64,000 bases of DNA from Planctomycetaceae bacterium (lineage in GTDB: Bacteria; Planctomycetota; Planctomycetia; Planctomycetales; Planctomycetaceae), in NCBI GenBank assembly GCA_041398785.1, contig JAWKUA010000020.1, forward strand, positions 1-64,000, read 5' to 3'. Below, piece by piece: positions 45,866 through 54,460 of this stretch. Under the pieces are notes generated by a model that saw only the letters and a list, made by a program, of their open reading frames with translations, searched no databases and was not told where the DNA came from. How positions within the stretch are numbered: position 1 is the stretch's first letter; each line of letters opens with the position of its first letter. Made by a program: the position numbers and the translations under genes.

Positions 45866-46696
45866 TCATTTGTTTTGCAGCAGGTCAATCTGCAGCCGCG
45901 CCACATGCCACATGAAGTTCGGGCCGAACCCGCCGGTTCGCGGCCATTTACGAGACACCGCGCGCCCCAAATATCGCTTCGCGGCTTCGAAATCCGGTTC
46001 GGGATTCCCGCCCTGCTGCACGACAAGGTGCATTCCGATGTACAGCTCCGTATAGAAAAGTCGCTTCTCCTTTTCTTCGGCGGAAATGTCGGAGGGAATC
46101 GCCGCCAGTGCTTCTTCGGCGCTCAGCGTACCGTCGAAAAGCCTGTACACCGCGGGAAATGGCTCGCGATCGTCTTTGTCATACCGGATCAGTTCCTTCG
46201 CAGCATGTTCACCGCCCTTCGACTTGTACTGAGACAGATATCGCCAAATGCCGTTTTCGCGATCAACGTTGTCAAAGCTGTGATACTTCTCGAATTGCTG
46301 CGCCGCGGCCTGAGGTTCGTCCGCAAAAAAAAGCGCGATTCCAAGTCGCCAGTGAGACGCATCAAGTTCGCGGTTCAGTGAGACCATGCTGCGATATTCA
46401 CTAACTGCCTGCTTGAACTGACCGAGAAAAAAGTAAGCGTCGCCGCGACGCGAGTGTACCTGGACCGCCCTGGGATCATCCGCATCCGGAGCGGGGAAAT
46501 CCGTCAGAACTTTTTCCGCCTCGTCGCGAATTGCCTGCCGTGCTTTCTCCGTCAACGGCTGGTCCTCCTCCGTGGCCGAAACGGTCGGCGACGATTCGTC
46601 ACCGGCGTGAACGTCCCCGATCGCGACGCCAACCAGCGACCCGATTCCAACCGAAAGACTCAGAGCAGAGATGATTGACGCGTGATTCCGGCGCAT
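45866..46696 (-). CDS. Exported TPR protein
   Basis: 276 residues from an ATG with AGGA 6 bases upstream. A signal peptide (SIISALSLSVGIGSLVGVAIG) is followed by helical repeats of TPR type: HSRRGDAYFFLGQFKQAVSEYRSMV and ASHWRLGIALFFADEPQAAAQQFEKYH. The pattern is like NlpI-type TPR proteins. It lies 172 bases upstream of the PSD1 gene in the same direction and may be co-regulated. Partner proteins are unknown. Confidence 0.8.
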   Translation of the reverse strand: MRRNHASIISALSLSVGIGSLVGVAIGDVHAGDESSPTVSATEEDQPLTEKARQAIRDEAEKVLTDFPAPDADDPRAVQVHSRRGDAYFFLGQFKQAVSEYRSMVSLNRELDASHWRLGIALFFADEPQAAAQQFEKYHSFDNVDRENGIWRYLSQYKSKGGEHAAKELIRYDKDDREPFPAVYRLFDGTLSAEEALAAIPSDISAEEKEKRLFYTELYIGMHLVVQQGGNPEPDFEAAKRYLGRAVSRKWPRTGGFGPNFMWHVARLQIDLLQNK

Positions 46697-46947
46697 AAGT
46701 GGTCCTCGTGTCCAAACTGTGAATTGGCGTGCAATGTCGCGGGATGAAGTTTCTTGTCGCTCGATTTTGGAAAGCGCCGAGCCGATCCGGAAGGTGATTG
46801 CGCTGGTCTTCACGGCGGTCCGTCGGATTTCCCTTAAAACGCTGCCGACCGTCGCTCGACCTGTGCAACCGCGATCGACACAATTCGGTCGCCAAGTCAA
46901 TTATGAGCGATAAGGAAACTTCTGAGTACCTGCACGAGGCGATCATC

Positions 46948-47220
46948 ATGACTTACAAGCAGTTGTTCCTGTTGATCCTGACGATCTGGTCTGCCGAACT
47001 GTGTACCCGACTGCTGTTCGACATGCTGCTGCCTCCACAGATGGAATACCGCACGGTTTACCTGGAAAAGGATCCAAAGAAGAACCTGTTCCTTGGCAGC
47101 AGTCTGGGAGATCTCGGCGACCGCGGCTGGAAAATTGTCAGCGTCAATCCGGATCCCGACAACTCTCAGCAGATGATTGTCTTCATGCAGCGGCAGACGA
47201 TTCTGAAGCTGAGCGAATAA
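46948..47220 (+). CDS. Small membrane-anchored protein, DUF4177-like
   Basis: About 90 residues from an ATG with CGAGG 8 bases upstream; an ATG at 46903 would add 15 residues. A membrane helix (LFLLILTIWSAELCTRLLFD) precedes MEYRTVYLEKD, LGDLGDRGWKIVSVNPD and MIVFMQR, the beta-alpha-beta pattern of DUF4177-type domains. It is followed after 13 bases by yacG, so the two are likely co-transcribed. Function unknown. Confidence 0.65.
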   Translation: MTYKQLFLLILTIWSAELCTRLLFDMLLPPQMEYRTVYLEKDPKKNLFLGSSLGDLGDRGWKIVSVNPDPDNSQQMIVFMQRQTILKLSE

Positions 47221-47233
47221 CCGGAACGATTCC

Positions 47234-47458
47234 ATGATCCGACCACATCACTGTCCCATCTGCGACAAGGCATTTCAGCAATCGGCCGGTTCCGACAATT
47301 CGTACTTTCCGTTCTGCAGTGATCGGTGCCGGAAGGTGGACCTGTTTCGCTGGTTCGACGGCAGGTACGCGGTTGTCGAAGATCTCGATCCGCAGGTCGC
47401 TGAATTCCTGCGACATGACCCTGACATCGAAGTGCAGGAATCAGGCGACGCGATGTGA
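47234..47458 (+). CDS. yacG: DNA gyrase inhibitor YacG
   Basis: 74 residues, typical length. HCPICDKAF and FCSDRCRKVDLFRWFDGRYAV provide the four zinc-binding cysteines and the conserved VDLxRW segment. YacG binds GyrB and inhibits gyrase in E. coli. Its last 18 bases overlap the end of the convergent PEP-CTERM gene. Confidence 0.95.
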   Translation: MIRPHHCPICDKAFQQSAGSDNSYFPFCSDRCRKVDLFRWFDGRYAVVEDLDPQVAEFLRHDPDIEVQESGDAM

Positions 47459-48409
47459 TTTTCGGCGTCGATACAATCCGGCGATACTCAGCGCCGCAAG
47501 TACCAGCAGTGATCGGGGCTCCGGCACGGCTACCAGTTCCGGATACAGGAACTGGCGCGTGCCGTAGTCGTCATTGGTTAATGGCACCAGATTCGAAAGC
47601 GGATTTGTCGGCCCGATTCCCAGACCGTTCGACTCCATCAGAATGTCCACGCCGCTGAGTGCAAACTGCGATCCGGGAACGCTGAACGTACTGAGACCGA
47701 CTGAATTCGCCGGATCGAGCGGGTTGACCAGATCGGCCCACGAATTCGTTAACGTTCCCAGCGGATCCGATGCGCTGTAGTTGTCGTCAAGGAACGTGCC
47801 GCCCAAATCGACGTCACCCAGTCCCAGAGCGTGCCCAAGTTCGTGGGTCAGCAGGCGTCGAAAGGCATCCAGCGAATACACCGCCGCCGAATTATTGTTC
47901 AGGTGCAGGTCAACGCCCTGAATCGTGACTGACGAAGCGTATCCGGCGACGCCGGAGGTGAGCGTCACCGGAGTACCAAACGACGAAACGGCCGTCAGCC
48001 CTCCCAGTCCCGCGCCGCCCGCGTCGGAGGCGATCAGATCGATTTCGGCACCGTTGATGTTCAGAGTTCCGAAGCCTGATCCCGTCACAACCGGTGTTGA
48101 GAAGTCGGACACGAATTGAATGGAAGTGCCGAACCCGGAAACCGGATCAACCGACGTCCACGCGCCAAACGCCTGGTCGACCGCCTGCTGGAACGCGGTA
48201 ACCGTGGGAACCGAGTTCCAGGAAAACTGGTCTCGAAACGCCTGATACGACCCGCCGCTGACGCTGTACCGCAACCCGCCCGCCAGCGAACGTTCATTGC
48301 CTCCCACGATCCGCGGCGCCGCATCCCAGCGAGCTCCGAAGGGCGAAATGACTCCCGCCCGGCACAGCGGCGAACTCATCAGCACCACCGCCGCAAGCAA
48401 CCATCGCAT
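47441..48409 (-). CDS. PEP-CTERM-anchored zinc metalloprotease
   Basis: 322 residues. A signal peptide (LLAAVVLMSSPLCRAG) precedes a matrixin-like domain with LLTHELGHALGLGDVD near residue 190: HExxH followed by a third-ligand position that is Asp rather than His (HELGHALGLGD). The C-terminus is a sorting signal: VPEPRSLLVLAALSIAGLYR plus a basic tail, recognised by exosortase. The mature enzyme would be surface or matrix associated. AGGA lies 7 bases before the ATG. Confidence 0.9.
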   Translation of the reverse strand: MRWLLAAVVLMSSPLCRAGVISPFGARWDAAPRIVGGNERSLAGGLRYSVSGGSYQAFRDQFSWNSVPTVTAFQQAVDQAFGAWTSVDPVSGFGTSIQFVSDFSTPVVTGSGFGTLNINGAEIDLIASDAGGAGLGGLTAVSSFGTPVTLTSGVAGYASSVTIQGVDLHLNNNSAAVYSLDAFRRLLTHELGHALGLGDVDLGGTFLDDNYSASDPLGTLTNSWADLVNPLDPANSVGLSTFSVPGSQFALSGVDILMESNGLGIGPTNPLSNLVPLTNDDYGTRQFLYPELVAVPEPRSLLVLAALSIAGLYRRRKSHRVA

Positions 48410-48422
48410 CCACGCGTCCTCA

Positions 48423-48458
48423 CAAAAAAAGCAGAGACCGACAACCGGCCTCTGCTTG
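48423..48458 (-). terminator. Rho-independent terminator
   Basis: On the minus strand AGCAGAG pairs with CTCTGCT, with an inner CCG/CGG extension, followed by seven T residues. It ends the PEP-CTERM gene at 48497-49168 and lies upstream of the metalloprotease gene. Confidence 0.88.
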
Positions 48459-48496
48459 ATTCAGGAACGAATCGAACGTGATCGCGGTGTCCCGAG

Positions 48497-49168
48497 TCAC
48501 GAGATTTCCGCGTATTTAACCGACGCCGGCTTTCGCCTTCGCGAGCGAACCACGAAAACCCCGGCCCCGATCAGTCCCAGCAACGCGAAGCTGGAAGGCT
48601 CCGGGACGGCGGTTACGGTGATCGCGGTGCCAAGAACTGCCAAACCATTGTCAGTTGTAATCGAAAAATCCAATAACCCATCGTTAAGGTCGGCAGAATT
48701 GAAGCCCGGGACGCTATTGAAGCTAAACGTCGTCGTCCCCACAACATCTGCGACGTAAGTAAAGGAAGCGAGTACGTCGCCGTCTGCCAAAATGGCTCCA
48801 GTCTTCGCGAAGGCCGTAAACGTCCGTCCTGCTGGGATGTCTGGCATCGTCTCTTGAGGCGCATCGAAGTCACGAACGATAGTCGGTGGCTCCAGGATCG
48901 CCGGAAGCGGGTCAAACTTGGGGCCCACCATTTGGATAGGCGCATCGTTGGCATCACCCGTATTCGCGACAATCTGAGCGCCAAATGCAAGCCAAGTCTG
49001 CCCAATCAAGTCGGGCGTCGGGTTGGTTGCGACTATCTGAATCGTGACCGACGTCCCCTGACTCACCGTCGTGGGGCCGACCGGTACCAGCGAAAACATG
49101 ATGTCAGCATTTGCCGTGCCGGCGAGAACAACGCACGCCGAAAGCCAACTGATTGCTCGAATAACCAT
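48497..49168 (-). CDS. PEP-CTERM sorting-domain protein
   Basis: 223 residues from an ATG with GGAA 6 bases upstream; ATGs at 49180 and a further upstream start are possible. A signal peptide (VIRAISWLSACVVLAGTANA) precedes a cohesin-like or Ig-like beta domain (FSLVPVGPTTVSQGTSVTIQ). The C-terminus VPEPSSFALLGLIGAGVFVV plus RSRRRK is a PEP-CTERM exosortase signal. The surface role is unknown. It ends in a strong terminator. Confidence 0.88.
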   Translation of the reverse strand: MVIRAISWLSACVVLAGTANADIMFSLVPVGPTTVSQGTSVTIQIVATNPTPDLIGQTWLAFGAQIVANTGDANDAPIQMVGPKFDPLPAILEPPTIVRDFDAPQETMPDIPAGRTFTAFAKTGAILADGDVLASFTYVADVVGTTTFSFNSVPGFNSADLNDGLLDFSITTDNGLAVLGTAITVTAVPEPSSFALLGLIGAGVFVVRSRRRKPASVKYAEIS

Positions 49169-49715
49169 GGTCTGTTCCATTTGATGACTGCAGATGTTGA
49201 GAGGATCTTTCACATGCTGTGAAGCAACGCGGAGTTCACGCAAGAATTTTTGTCATTGAAATTGTCAAAACCACTGACCTTGTCTGTCTGAAACACGTTT
49301 GCAACTGCTGTCCTGCCGTGTAAGAGTGAGCCGGTAGTTCCCTGCAGCAGGCACCATTAACCCCGCAAGTACCACACTTGGCATTGGCACACCCTGTTAT
49401 GAGTGTGTTTATCTTGATAGTGGGCAGGAAATTCGCCTCTACCGGGGAATGGGGGTGTTGCTGAAGGATCGGTCGATGAAGGTTTGCTGATGTCTAACCG
49501 GTGGCTGACGCCAAGAGCAGAGGTTGTGTCGGCCCGCCGGGCCTGAAGCGCCGTTCAATCAACACCCCCATTTTCCGGATGTGCAAAAATCGGGGGCAAG
49601 AGTCGACGGTCGCATGCCGTGCGTCGGTGTGGTGTTCAATTCACCGCCCATGGCTCCCGGTCATCACGAACGTCGTCGACAACGGCCTGTTGAAAGCCGC
49701 CGTGTGCCCGGGTTG
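49169..49715. other. Intergenic region, no supported gene
   Basis: About 550 bases. A TTGGCATTGGCAC stretch at 49379 resembles part of a sigma-54 promoter, but the -12 element does not fit and the strand is opposite to the PEP-CTERM gene. Short frames without motifs only. Confidence 0.35.
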
Positions 49716-49955
49716 ATGAGTCTCGAAGAGATCAGCCGGCAACTGCATCAGGAATGTCATTGCGTCGGTCTGAAGGAAACGGACATCGTGGTGGCGCTCT
49801 GCCAACTGCGAGCTCTCTTCGAAAGCGAACCCAATCTCAGTGGAAAAACGACTGGGCCTTCCTCAAACCAGCCAGACCACGAGCTTATCTGGTGCAAACA
49901 CTGGCCTGCCGAACGCGAGAAACAGCCGGCCGCGCCGCATCCGGCACCGACGTAG
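49716..49955 (+). CDS. Possible small helical protein
   Basis: 79 residues, family not recognised. MSLEEISRQLHQECHCVGLK and ETDIVVALCQLRALFESEPN look like two or three real helices, while the second half is Pro-rich. No good ribosome site is seen and the frame is open further upstream without a domain. It may be a genuine small gene or a remnant. Confidence 0.3.
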   Translation: MSLEEISRQLHQECHCVGLKETDIVVALCQLRALFESEPNLSGKTTGPSSNQPDHELIWCKHWPAEREKQPAAPHPAPT

Positions 49956-49988
49956 TGTCTTGCGATCATGTCGACGAGCGTTAGCAGG

Positions 49989-50525
49989 TCACGTCTTCAA
50001 TTTGCGCAATCCGCGTTGTTCGCGCGACTGGTTGACCTGAAGAAGGGCGGCGGGAACTCGGCCGATGAATCGTGTCAGTTGTGAGCTGGAACAGCCCAGC
50101 GCTGCCGCAGCTGTACGTACGTCGAAGTCCTTTGCGTCAATCGCGTCGAGTGCCTCGGCCAGCATCGCCGGAAAATCCGTATGTTGTTCATTGCAGGCGA
50201 TTCTGCCGCCGCGGCACCGCTGCCGCCACAGTTCGGAAGGTTCCACGACCGCGGATTTCACCGCACGGACTCGAACGGACAGCTCCATTCGCAGCCGGCG
50301 AATCGCCATCCGACGGTTTTGTTCCTGACTTCTGCGTTCGCCGGCGAATGCGCGGATGCCGGTCGGCTGATGAATGATCTCGATGGCGGTTTCGACCTTA
50401 TTTCGATGCTGACCTCCGGGACCGCTGTCGCGGGTTCGCCGGATTTCGCAGTCGGAAAGCAGCTTGTCTTCAGAAAGCATGCAGGGATGCACCGACGGAA
50501 CTGGCCGGTCCGGGGAGTTTGCCAT
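49989..50525 (-). CDS. GGQ release-factor-like protein (peptidyl-tRNA hydrolysis domain)
   Basis: 178 residues. CEIRRTRDSGPGGQHRNKVE carries the catalytic GGQ, followed by GIRAFAGERRSQEQNRRMAIRRLR as in RF-1-type domains. There is no codon-recognition (SPF/PxT) domain, so it resembles ArfB/YaeJ-type or RF-like rescue factors. The C-terminal 60 residues, with DVRTAAAALGCSSSQLTRFI and ending in NQSREQRGLRKLK, form a helix-turn-helix-like and basic tail. It could release stalled peptidyl-tRNA; whether the tail enters the mRNA channel as in ArfB is unproven. The start at 50525 is the first in-frame ATG near the domain. Confidence 0.85.
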   Translation of the reverse strand: MANSPDRPVPSVHPCMLSEDKLLSDCEIRRTRDSGPGGQHRNKVETAIEIIHQPTGIRAFAGERRSQEQNRRMAIRRLRMELSVRVRAVKSAVVEPSELWRQRCRGGRIACNEQHTDFPAMLAEALDAIDAKDFDVRTAAAALGCSSSQLTRFIGRVPAALLQVNQSREQRGLRKLKT

Positions 50526-50666
50526 CGAGCTTCTGACACCAATTCGGATGATGGAAATCGGCAGGCATCGTAGCGTTCCCCACCGCAGCGACGTACTCTG
50601 CGCCCCGTACCGCGCTGCATCGGCGCGATTCGGCGGCTTTCGGAAATCTCGACACGGCTCATTGTG

Positions 50667-51119
50667 ATGAACTTCGGTCTCGACTGTCTGGCAACCTACC
50701 GCAACCACGGTGTGCAGTTCGACTACCCGGACGTCTGGACGCTCGACGAACAATGCGACGGTGACGTGATGATCACGGTTTCAACCGAAGGCACATGCTT
50801 CTGGGCGCTGAGAATCCTGCCGGCATGTCCGTCGCCGCCGGACGTTGTGAATTCGTGCGTGGAAGGGTTTCGGCAGGAATACGGCGACGTGGAAGTGACG
50901 GAATCCGACTGCCGACTGGCGGAAATGCCAGCGTTTTCTCGTGAACTGAGTTTTGAATGTCTGGAACTGCTGAACTCCGCGGGATTGCACAGTGTCCGGA
51001 CGTCGGAATTCACTCTGCTGGTCTGGTGGCAGGGAACGGACCACGAACTGCAGCCGATTCGACGGGTGTTCGACGGGATGACTGCGTCCGTCAGAGCACT
51101 GGCCCTGCTGGACGAATAA
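50667..51119 (+). CDS. Conserved hypothetical protein, DUF1795/PsbP-like
   Basis: 150 residues. The alternation of beta strands (HGVQFDYPDVWTLDE, VMITVSTEGTCFWALRIL, FTLLVWWQGTDHEL) and a C-terminal helix (IRRVFDGMTASVRAL) resembles DUF1795/PsbP-type small domains. No signal peptide. Divergent from the GGQ factor; the 140-base gap between them should hold both promoters. Function unknown. Confidence 0.65.
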   Translation: MNFGLDCLATYRNHGVQFDYPDVWTLDEQCDGDVMITVSTEGTCFWALRILPACPSPPDVVNSCVEGFRQEYGDVEVTESDCRLAEMPAFSRELSFECLELLNSAGLHSVRTSEFTLLVWWQGTDHELQPIRRVFDGMTASVRALALLDE

Positions 51120-51287
51120 TCCGCCGCGAGTCGGCCGTTCACGCATCGCCATCGCCGTTCGCTGATGCTCGACCGTCGCGGCGGGAGTCGGCATAATCCC
51201 GCCACCGTTGCCGGCCGTCGCAGTCGGTTCGCCGTTTCTTCGTCACGTCGCAGCCGACTTTCCTGATCCTTACTTCCGCTACGCGCC

Positions 51288-52793
51288 ATGCCTGTCACCA
51301 GCCATCCGACACCTGAAGTCTTCCGTGAACTCGCGGCGCAGGCCAGGTTCGTTCCGGTATTCCGGCAACTGACTTCCGACAGCCTGACGCCTGTGACGGC
51401 GTACCAGCGGCTATGCGAAGGTGACTGGTCATTCCTGTTTGAAAGCGTTGTGGGCGGCGAGCGGATCGGACGCTACAGCTTTATCGGCAGCCGGCCCTTC
51501 TTGTCGATCACCGCGTGGTCGAAACGCGTTCAGGTGCGCGACGCCGACGGAAGCGTGCGCGAATGGATCAGCGAAGATCCGCTGAAGGATCTCGATTCGC
51601 TGCTGGCAAAGTCCACGGGGGCGCACGTGCCCGGTCTTCCCCGATTCTGCGGCGGAGCCGTCGGCTATGCGGGCTACGACACGGTTCGCTACACGGAAAA
51701 TCTGCCGAACGTTCCCGACGACGATCGAGGACTTCCCGACCTGTGCTTCGCTCTGTACGACGGCATGGTGGTATTTGACCACATCCGGAAAGTTGTGCTG
51801 GCCGTGGCTCTGGCTGACACGCAGGACAATGACATCGATGCCGCTCGCGCCGCGGCGGAACGGCGGCTGCAGGACATCTGTGATCGGCTGGCGCACGCGG
51901 GCGATGCCGTCGCGCTGACCGACATTGATCTGACGGTGGAGCCGGATCTGTCCGCGGAGTCCAACTTCAGTCGCCGTGACTTTGAAACGGCCGTTGACAG
52001 TTGCCGCGAATACATTCGGGCGGGCGACGTGTTTCAGGTCGTCATCGGACAGCGACTGCGGCACGCCAGCCGTGCGAAGCCGCTGGATGTTTACCGCGCA
52101 CTGAGAATGGTCAATCCCAGCCCTTTCATGTTCCTGCTGAAGACGCCGGAAGTCCACCTGGTCGGTTCGTCGCCGGAAATCATGGTGCGCGTCGAAGACG
52201 GAGAGACCACGATTCGGCCGCTCGCCGGAACTCGCCCCCGCGGCCGGACGCCTCAGGAAGATCAGCGGCTGGCCGAAGAACTGCTGGCCGATCCCAAGGA
52301 ACGCGCAGAACATGTGATGCTGATTGATCTCGCTCGCAACGACATCGGTCGCGTCGCTCAGTTCGGCTCAGTCACGCTGAATGACGTCATGGTTGTCGAA
52401 CGTTACAGCCACGTCATGCACATTACGTCGAATGTCGTCGGCCAGCTTCAGCCGGGACTGACCGCCGTGGAAGCACTGCGTGCCGGATTGCCCGCCGGAA
52501 CCGTGTCAGGTGCTCCGAAGGTTCGGGCCATGGAAATCATTGATGAAATCGAACCGCACAAACGCGGTCCGTACGGCGGGGCCGTCGGCTACATCGATTT
52601 CACCGGCAACATGGACACCTGCATTGCATTGCGAACACTGGTGATGACGGACGGAATCATCGACGTGCAGGCCGGAGCCGGCATTGTCGCGGACAGTGTG
52701 CCGTCGAACGAATACGAAGAGACACTGAACAAGGCCCGAGCGATGCTGAAGGCAATTTTCATTGCGGAAACTCAGCTTGCGCGGCCCGAGTGA
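51288..52793 (+). CDS. trpE: Anthranilate synthase component I (TrpE)
   Basis: 501 residues. The chorismate-binding domain is complete: IRPLAGTRPRGRTPQEDQRL, DPKERAEHVMLIDLARNDIGR, RYSHVMHITSNVVGQL, LPAGTVSGAPKVRAMEIIDE, KRGPYGGAVGYIDFTGNMDTCIALRT (split) and IQAGAGIV-like VQAGAGIVADSVP. The N-terminal feedback domain (ESVVGGERIGRYSFIG) is present. It makes anthranilate from chorismate, the first step of tryptophan synthesis, with a TrpG amidotransferase not present here. No leader peptide or attenuator was seen. Confidence 0.96.
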   Translation: MPVTSHPTPEVFRELAAQARFVPVFRQLTSDSLTPVTAYQRLCEGDWSFLFESVVGGERIGRYSFIGSRPFLSITAWSKRVQVRDADGSVREWISEDPLKDLDSLLAKSTGAHVPGLPRFCGGAVGYAGYDTVRYTENLPNVPDDDRGLPDLCFALYDGMVVFDHIRKVVLAVALADTQDNDIDAARAAAERRLQDICDRLAHAGDAVALTDIDLTVEPDLSAESNFSRRDFETAVDSCREYIRAGDVFQVVIGQRLRHASRAKPLDVYRALRMVNPSPFMFLLKTPEVHLVGSSPEIMVRVEDGETTIRPLAGTRPRGRTPQEDQRLAEELLADPKERAEHVMLIDLARNDIGRVAQFGSVTLNDVMVVERYSHVMHITSNVVGQLQPGLTAVEALRAGLPAGTVSGAPKVRAMEIIDEIEPHKRGPYGGAVGYIDFTGNMDTCIALRTLVMTDGIIDVQAGAGIVADSVPSNEYEETLNKARAMLKAIFIAETQLARPE

Positions 52794-53176
52794 AGCCGCA
52801 CCGCGATGTTGCCCCGCCGTTTCGCGGCACCTGCGCTGAGACCGAAGCACGAGTCAAGCTGCCGGTTTCACAGTGTCCGAATGCGATGTCGGCAGCCGCC
52901 CAGACCGCAGTTCGTCACAGTTCGGCGGGACGTGGGAGCGCCGCTGACAATCGCCCCCAGTTGACAGTCCACCCGCGATCTCTCGGAGAATCACGGTCGT
53001 CAGCCGAGTAGCAAACTGTCACCAGCGAGGGTGATTTCGACAGTTCACTTGCGACGTTCGGCAGCGAATGGTGTAATTCGGCAGTCAGGCATGATTTTTC
53101 GTGCAACTGACGTTCGTGACTGCGATCGTCGGTAGGTGACAGTGGATTCGTACTCACCTTCAAAAGGAGAAACGCC
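52794..53176. other. Intergenic region, no gene seen
   Basis: About 380 bases between trpE and the secreted Cys-rich protein gene. I see no convincing reading frame, repeat or hairpin. A promoter for the downstream gene probably lies near 53000-53140. Confidence 0.4.
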
Positions 53177-53650
53177 ATGATTCGAAATCTGGGGACGATC
53201 CTTGCGGCATGCGCTGCCGCATGCCTGTTGATCTCTGTTCAGGCCGCAGAGGAAAAGCCGGAAGCAAAGGACAAGTTCACCGCAAAGTGCCCGGTGTCCG
53301 GACAACCCGCCAAAGAAGCTCAGTTCACCGCCTACAAGGAAGCGAAGGCGTATTTCTGCTGCGAAAAGTGCAAGGCAGCTTTCGAAAAGGAACCTGCGAA
53401 GCATGCCGTGAAGGCGAACGCTCAGCTTGTGCAGACGAAGCAGTATGTTCAGGCGAAGTGCCCCCTGAGTGGCGGTAAGCTGGACAAGGAAACCGCAATC
53501 AAGGTCGGCGAACTGAAAGTCGCCTTCTGTTGCAGTAAGTGCAAGGGCAAAGCGGAAGGCACCGAAGGCGACGAACAGCTCGCCCTGGTCTTCAGCGACG
53601 AAGCATTCAAGAAGGGCTTCGAAAAAGCCAAGCCGAAAGAAGACAAATAG
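53177..53650 (+). CDS. Exported protein with two TRASH/YHS-like cysteine modules
   Basis: 157 residues; AGGAG precedes the ATG. A signal peptide (TILAACAAACLLISVQA) is followed by two related modules: KCPVSGQPAKEAQFTAY with AYFCCEKCKAAFEKEP, and KCPLSGGKLDKETAIKV with VAFCCSKCKGKAEG. The C-x-S-G ... FCC-x2-C arrangement matches TRASH/YHS heavy-metal-binding domains. It is probably a periplasmic metal-binding protein, perhaps for copper; no transporter is adjacent. It ends in a strong terminator. Confidence 0.8.
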   Translation: MIRNLGTILAACAAACLLISVQAAEEKPEAKDKFTAKCPVSGQPAKEAQFTAYKEAKAYFCCEKCKAAFEKEPAKHAVKANAQLVQTKQYVQAKCPLSGGKLDKETAIKVGELKVAFCCSKCKGKAEGTEGDEQLALVFSDEAFKKGFEKAKPKEDK

Positions 53651-53710
53651 CGAACCGACCTGTGCCGGGTCCGGTTCAGAACCAAACCAGTCCGGCTTTC
53701 AGAACCACGC

Positions 53711-53750
53711 AAATGCGTTCGTCGGCGGAACCGACGAACGCATTTTTCTT
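53711..53750. terminator. Perfect 15-bp hairpin terminator between convergent genes
   Basis: 53711-53725 pairs perfectly with 53731-53745 around a five-base loop, followed by TTCTT on the plus strand. It lies between the Cys-module gene and the convergent LuxR-type regulator (stop at 53759) and may serve both. Confidence 0.9.
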
Positions 53751-53758
53751 GCGCGGGT

Positions 53759-54460
53759 TCAGGCGTCGATGAAGCCTTCCCGGATCGCCCAGCGGCAGAG
53801 TTCCACACGGTCCGTCGCGCCGATGGTTCGCATGATGCGGTACTTGTGGCTTTCGACCGCCTTTTCGGTAATGCTCAGGTCAGCGGCAACTTCCGAAACT
53901 CGCCGACCTTCCGCTATCCGCAGCAGGACATCCCACTGGCGGTCGGTGAGCTTCTGAAGCTGGCGGCTGGCAAGGCACTCGAATTCACCAGTCGCCGTCA
54001 GTCGAACGCGATCCGCCAGCAACGGCGAGACGACAGGAGTACCGGCGACGATGCGAACCAGTTGCTCGTTGATCGTACGCATCTCTTCCTGCCGCGACAG
54101 CAATCCCGTGATCCGATTGTGCGTGACCAGGTCCAACTGCCGATCGGTCAGTCGGTCGGCAAAAACGGCCAGTCGAGTCTCGCCCAGCCGGACCGCCAGC
54201 TCCGCAGCAATTTCGCGGAATCCCTGGACGACGATGTTCTCGCAGATCACGACCAGATCCGGCCGCTGTTCTCGAATTGCGGACGTCAACTGCGCTGTGG
54301 ACGTCACCGACCTTGCGGCTCGAAACGTGCCGTACGCGCTCAGGCAGTACGAGACCGACTCGGCGTTCACGCGATTTGCGTCAGCGATGATGACGTCCGG
54401 ATGCACCGTGGCGGAATGGTCAGTGGAACGAGCGGGCTGACTAGGTACGACTCCGTTCAT
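53759..54460 (-). CDS. LuxR/NarL-type regulator with degenerate receiver
   Basis: 233 residues from an ATG with GGAG 9 bases upstream. The N-terminal half follows a receiver pattern (VIIADANRVNAESV) but the phosphoacceptor strand reads DLVVICENIVVQG, without Asp, and the Lys segment reads RITGLLSRQE. The C-terminal helix-turn-helix is intact (LTDRQWDVLLRIAEGRRVSEVAADLSITEKAVESHKYRIMR, near 165-205). It is likely phosphorylation-independent. It lies at the end of the flagellar locus, separated by about 450 bases, so a link to motility is possible but unproven. Confidence 0.82.
   Translation of the reverse strand: MNGVVPSQPARSTDHSATVHPDVIIADANRVNAESVSYCLSAYGTFRAARSVTSTAQLTSAIREQRPDLVVICENIVVQGFREIAAELAVRLGETRLAVFADRLTDRQLDLVTHNRITGLLSRQEEMRTINEQLVRIVAGTPVVSPLLADRVRLTATGEFECLASRQLQKLTDRQWDVLLRIAEGRRVSEVAADLSITEKAVESHKYRIMRTIGATDRVELCRWAIREGFIDA

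Noticed and set aside
49379..49400. Sigma-54-like promoter (TTGGCAC...)
   Set aside because: The -12 element does not fit and it points away from the PEP-CTERM gene it might have served.
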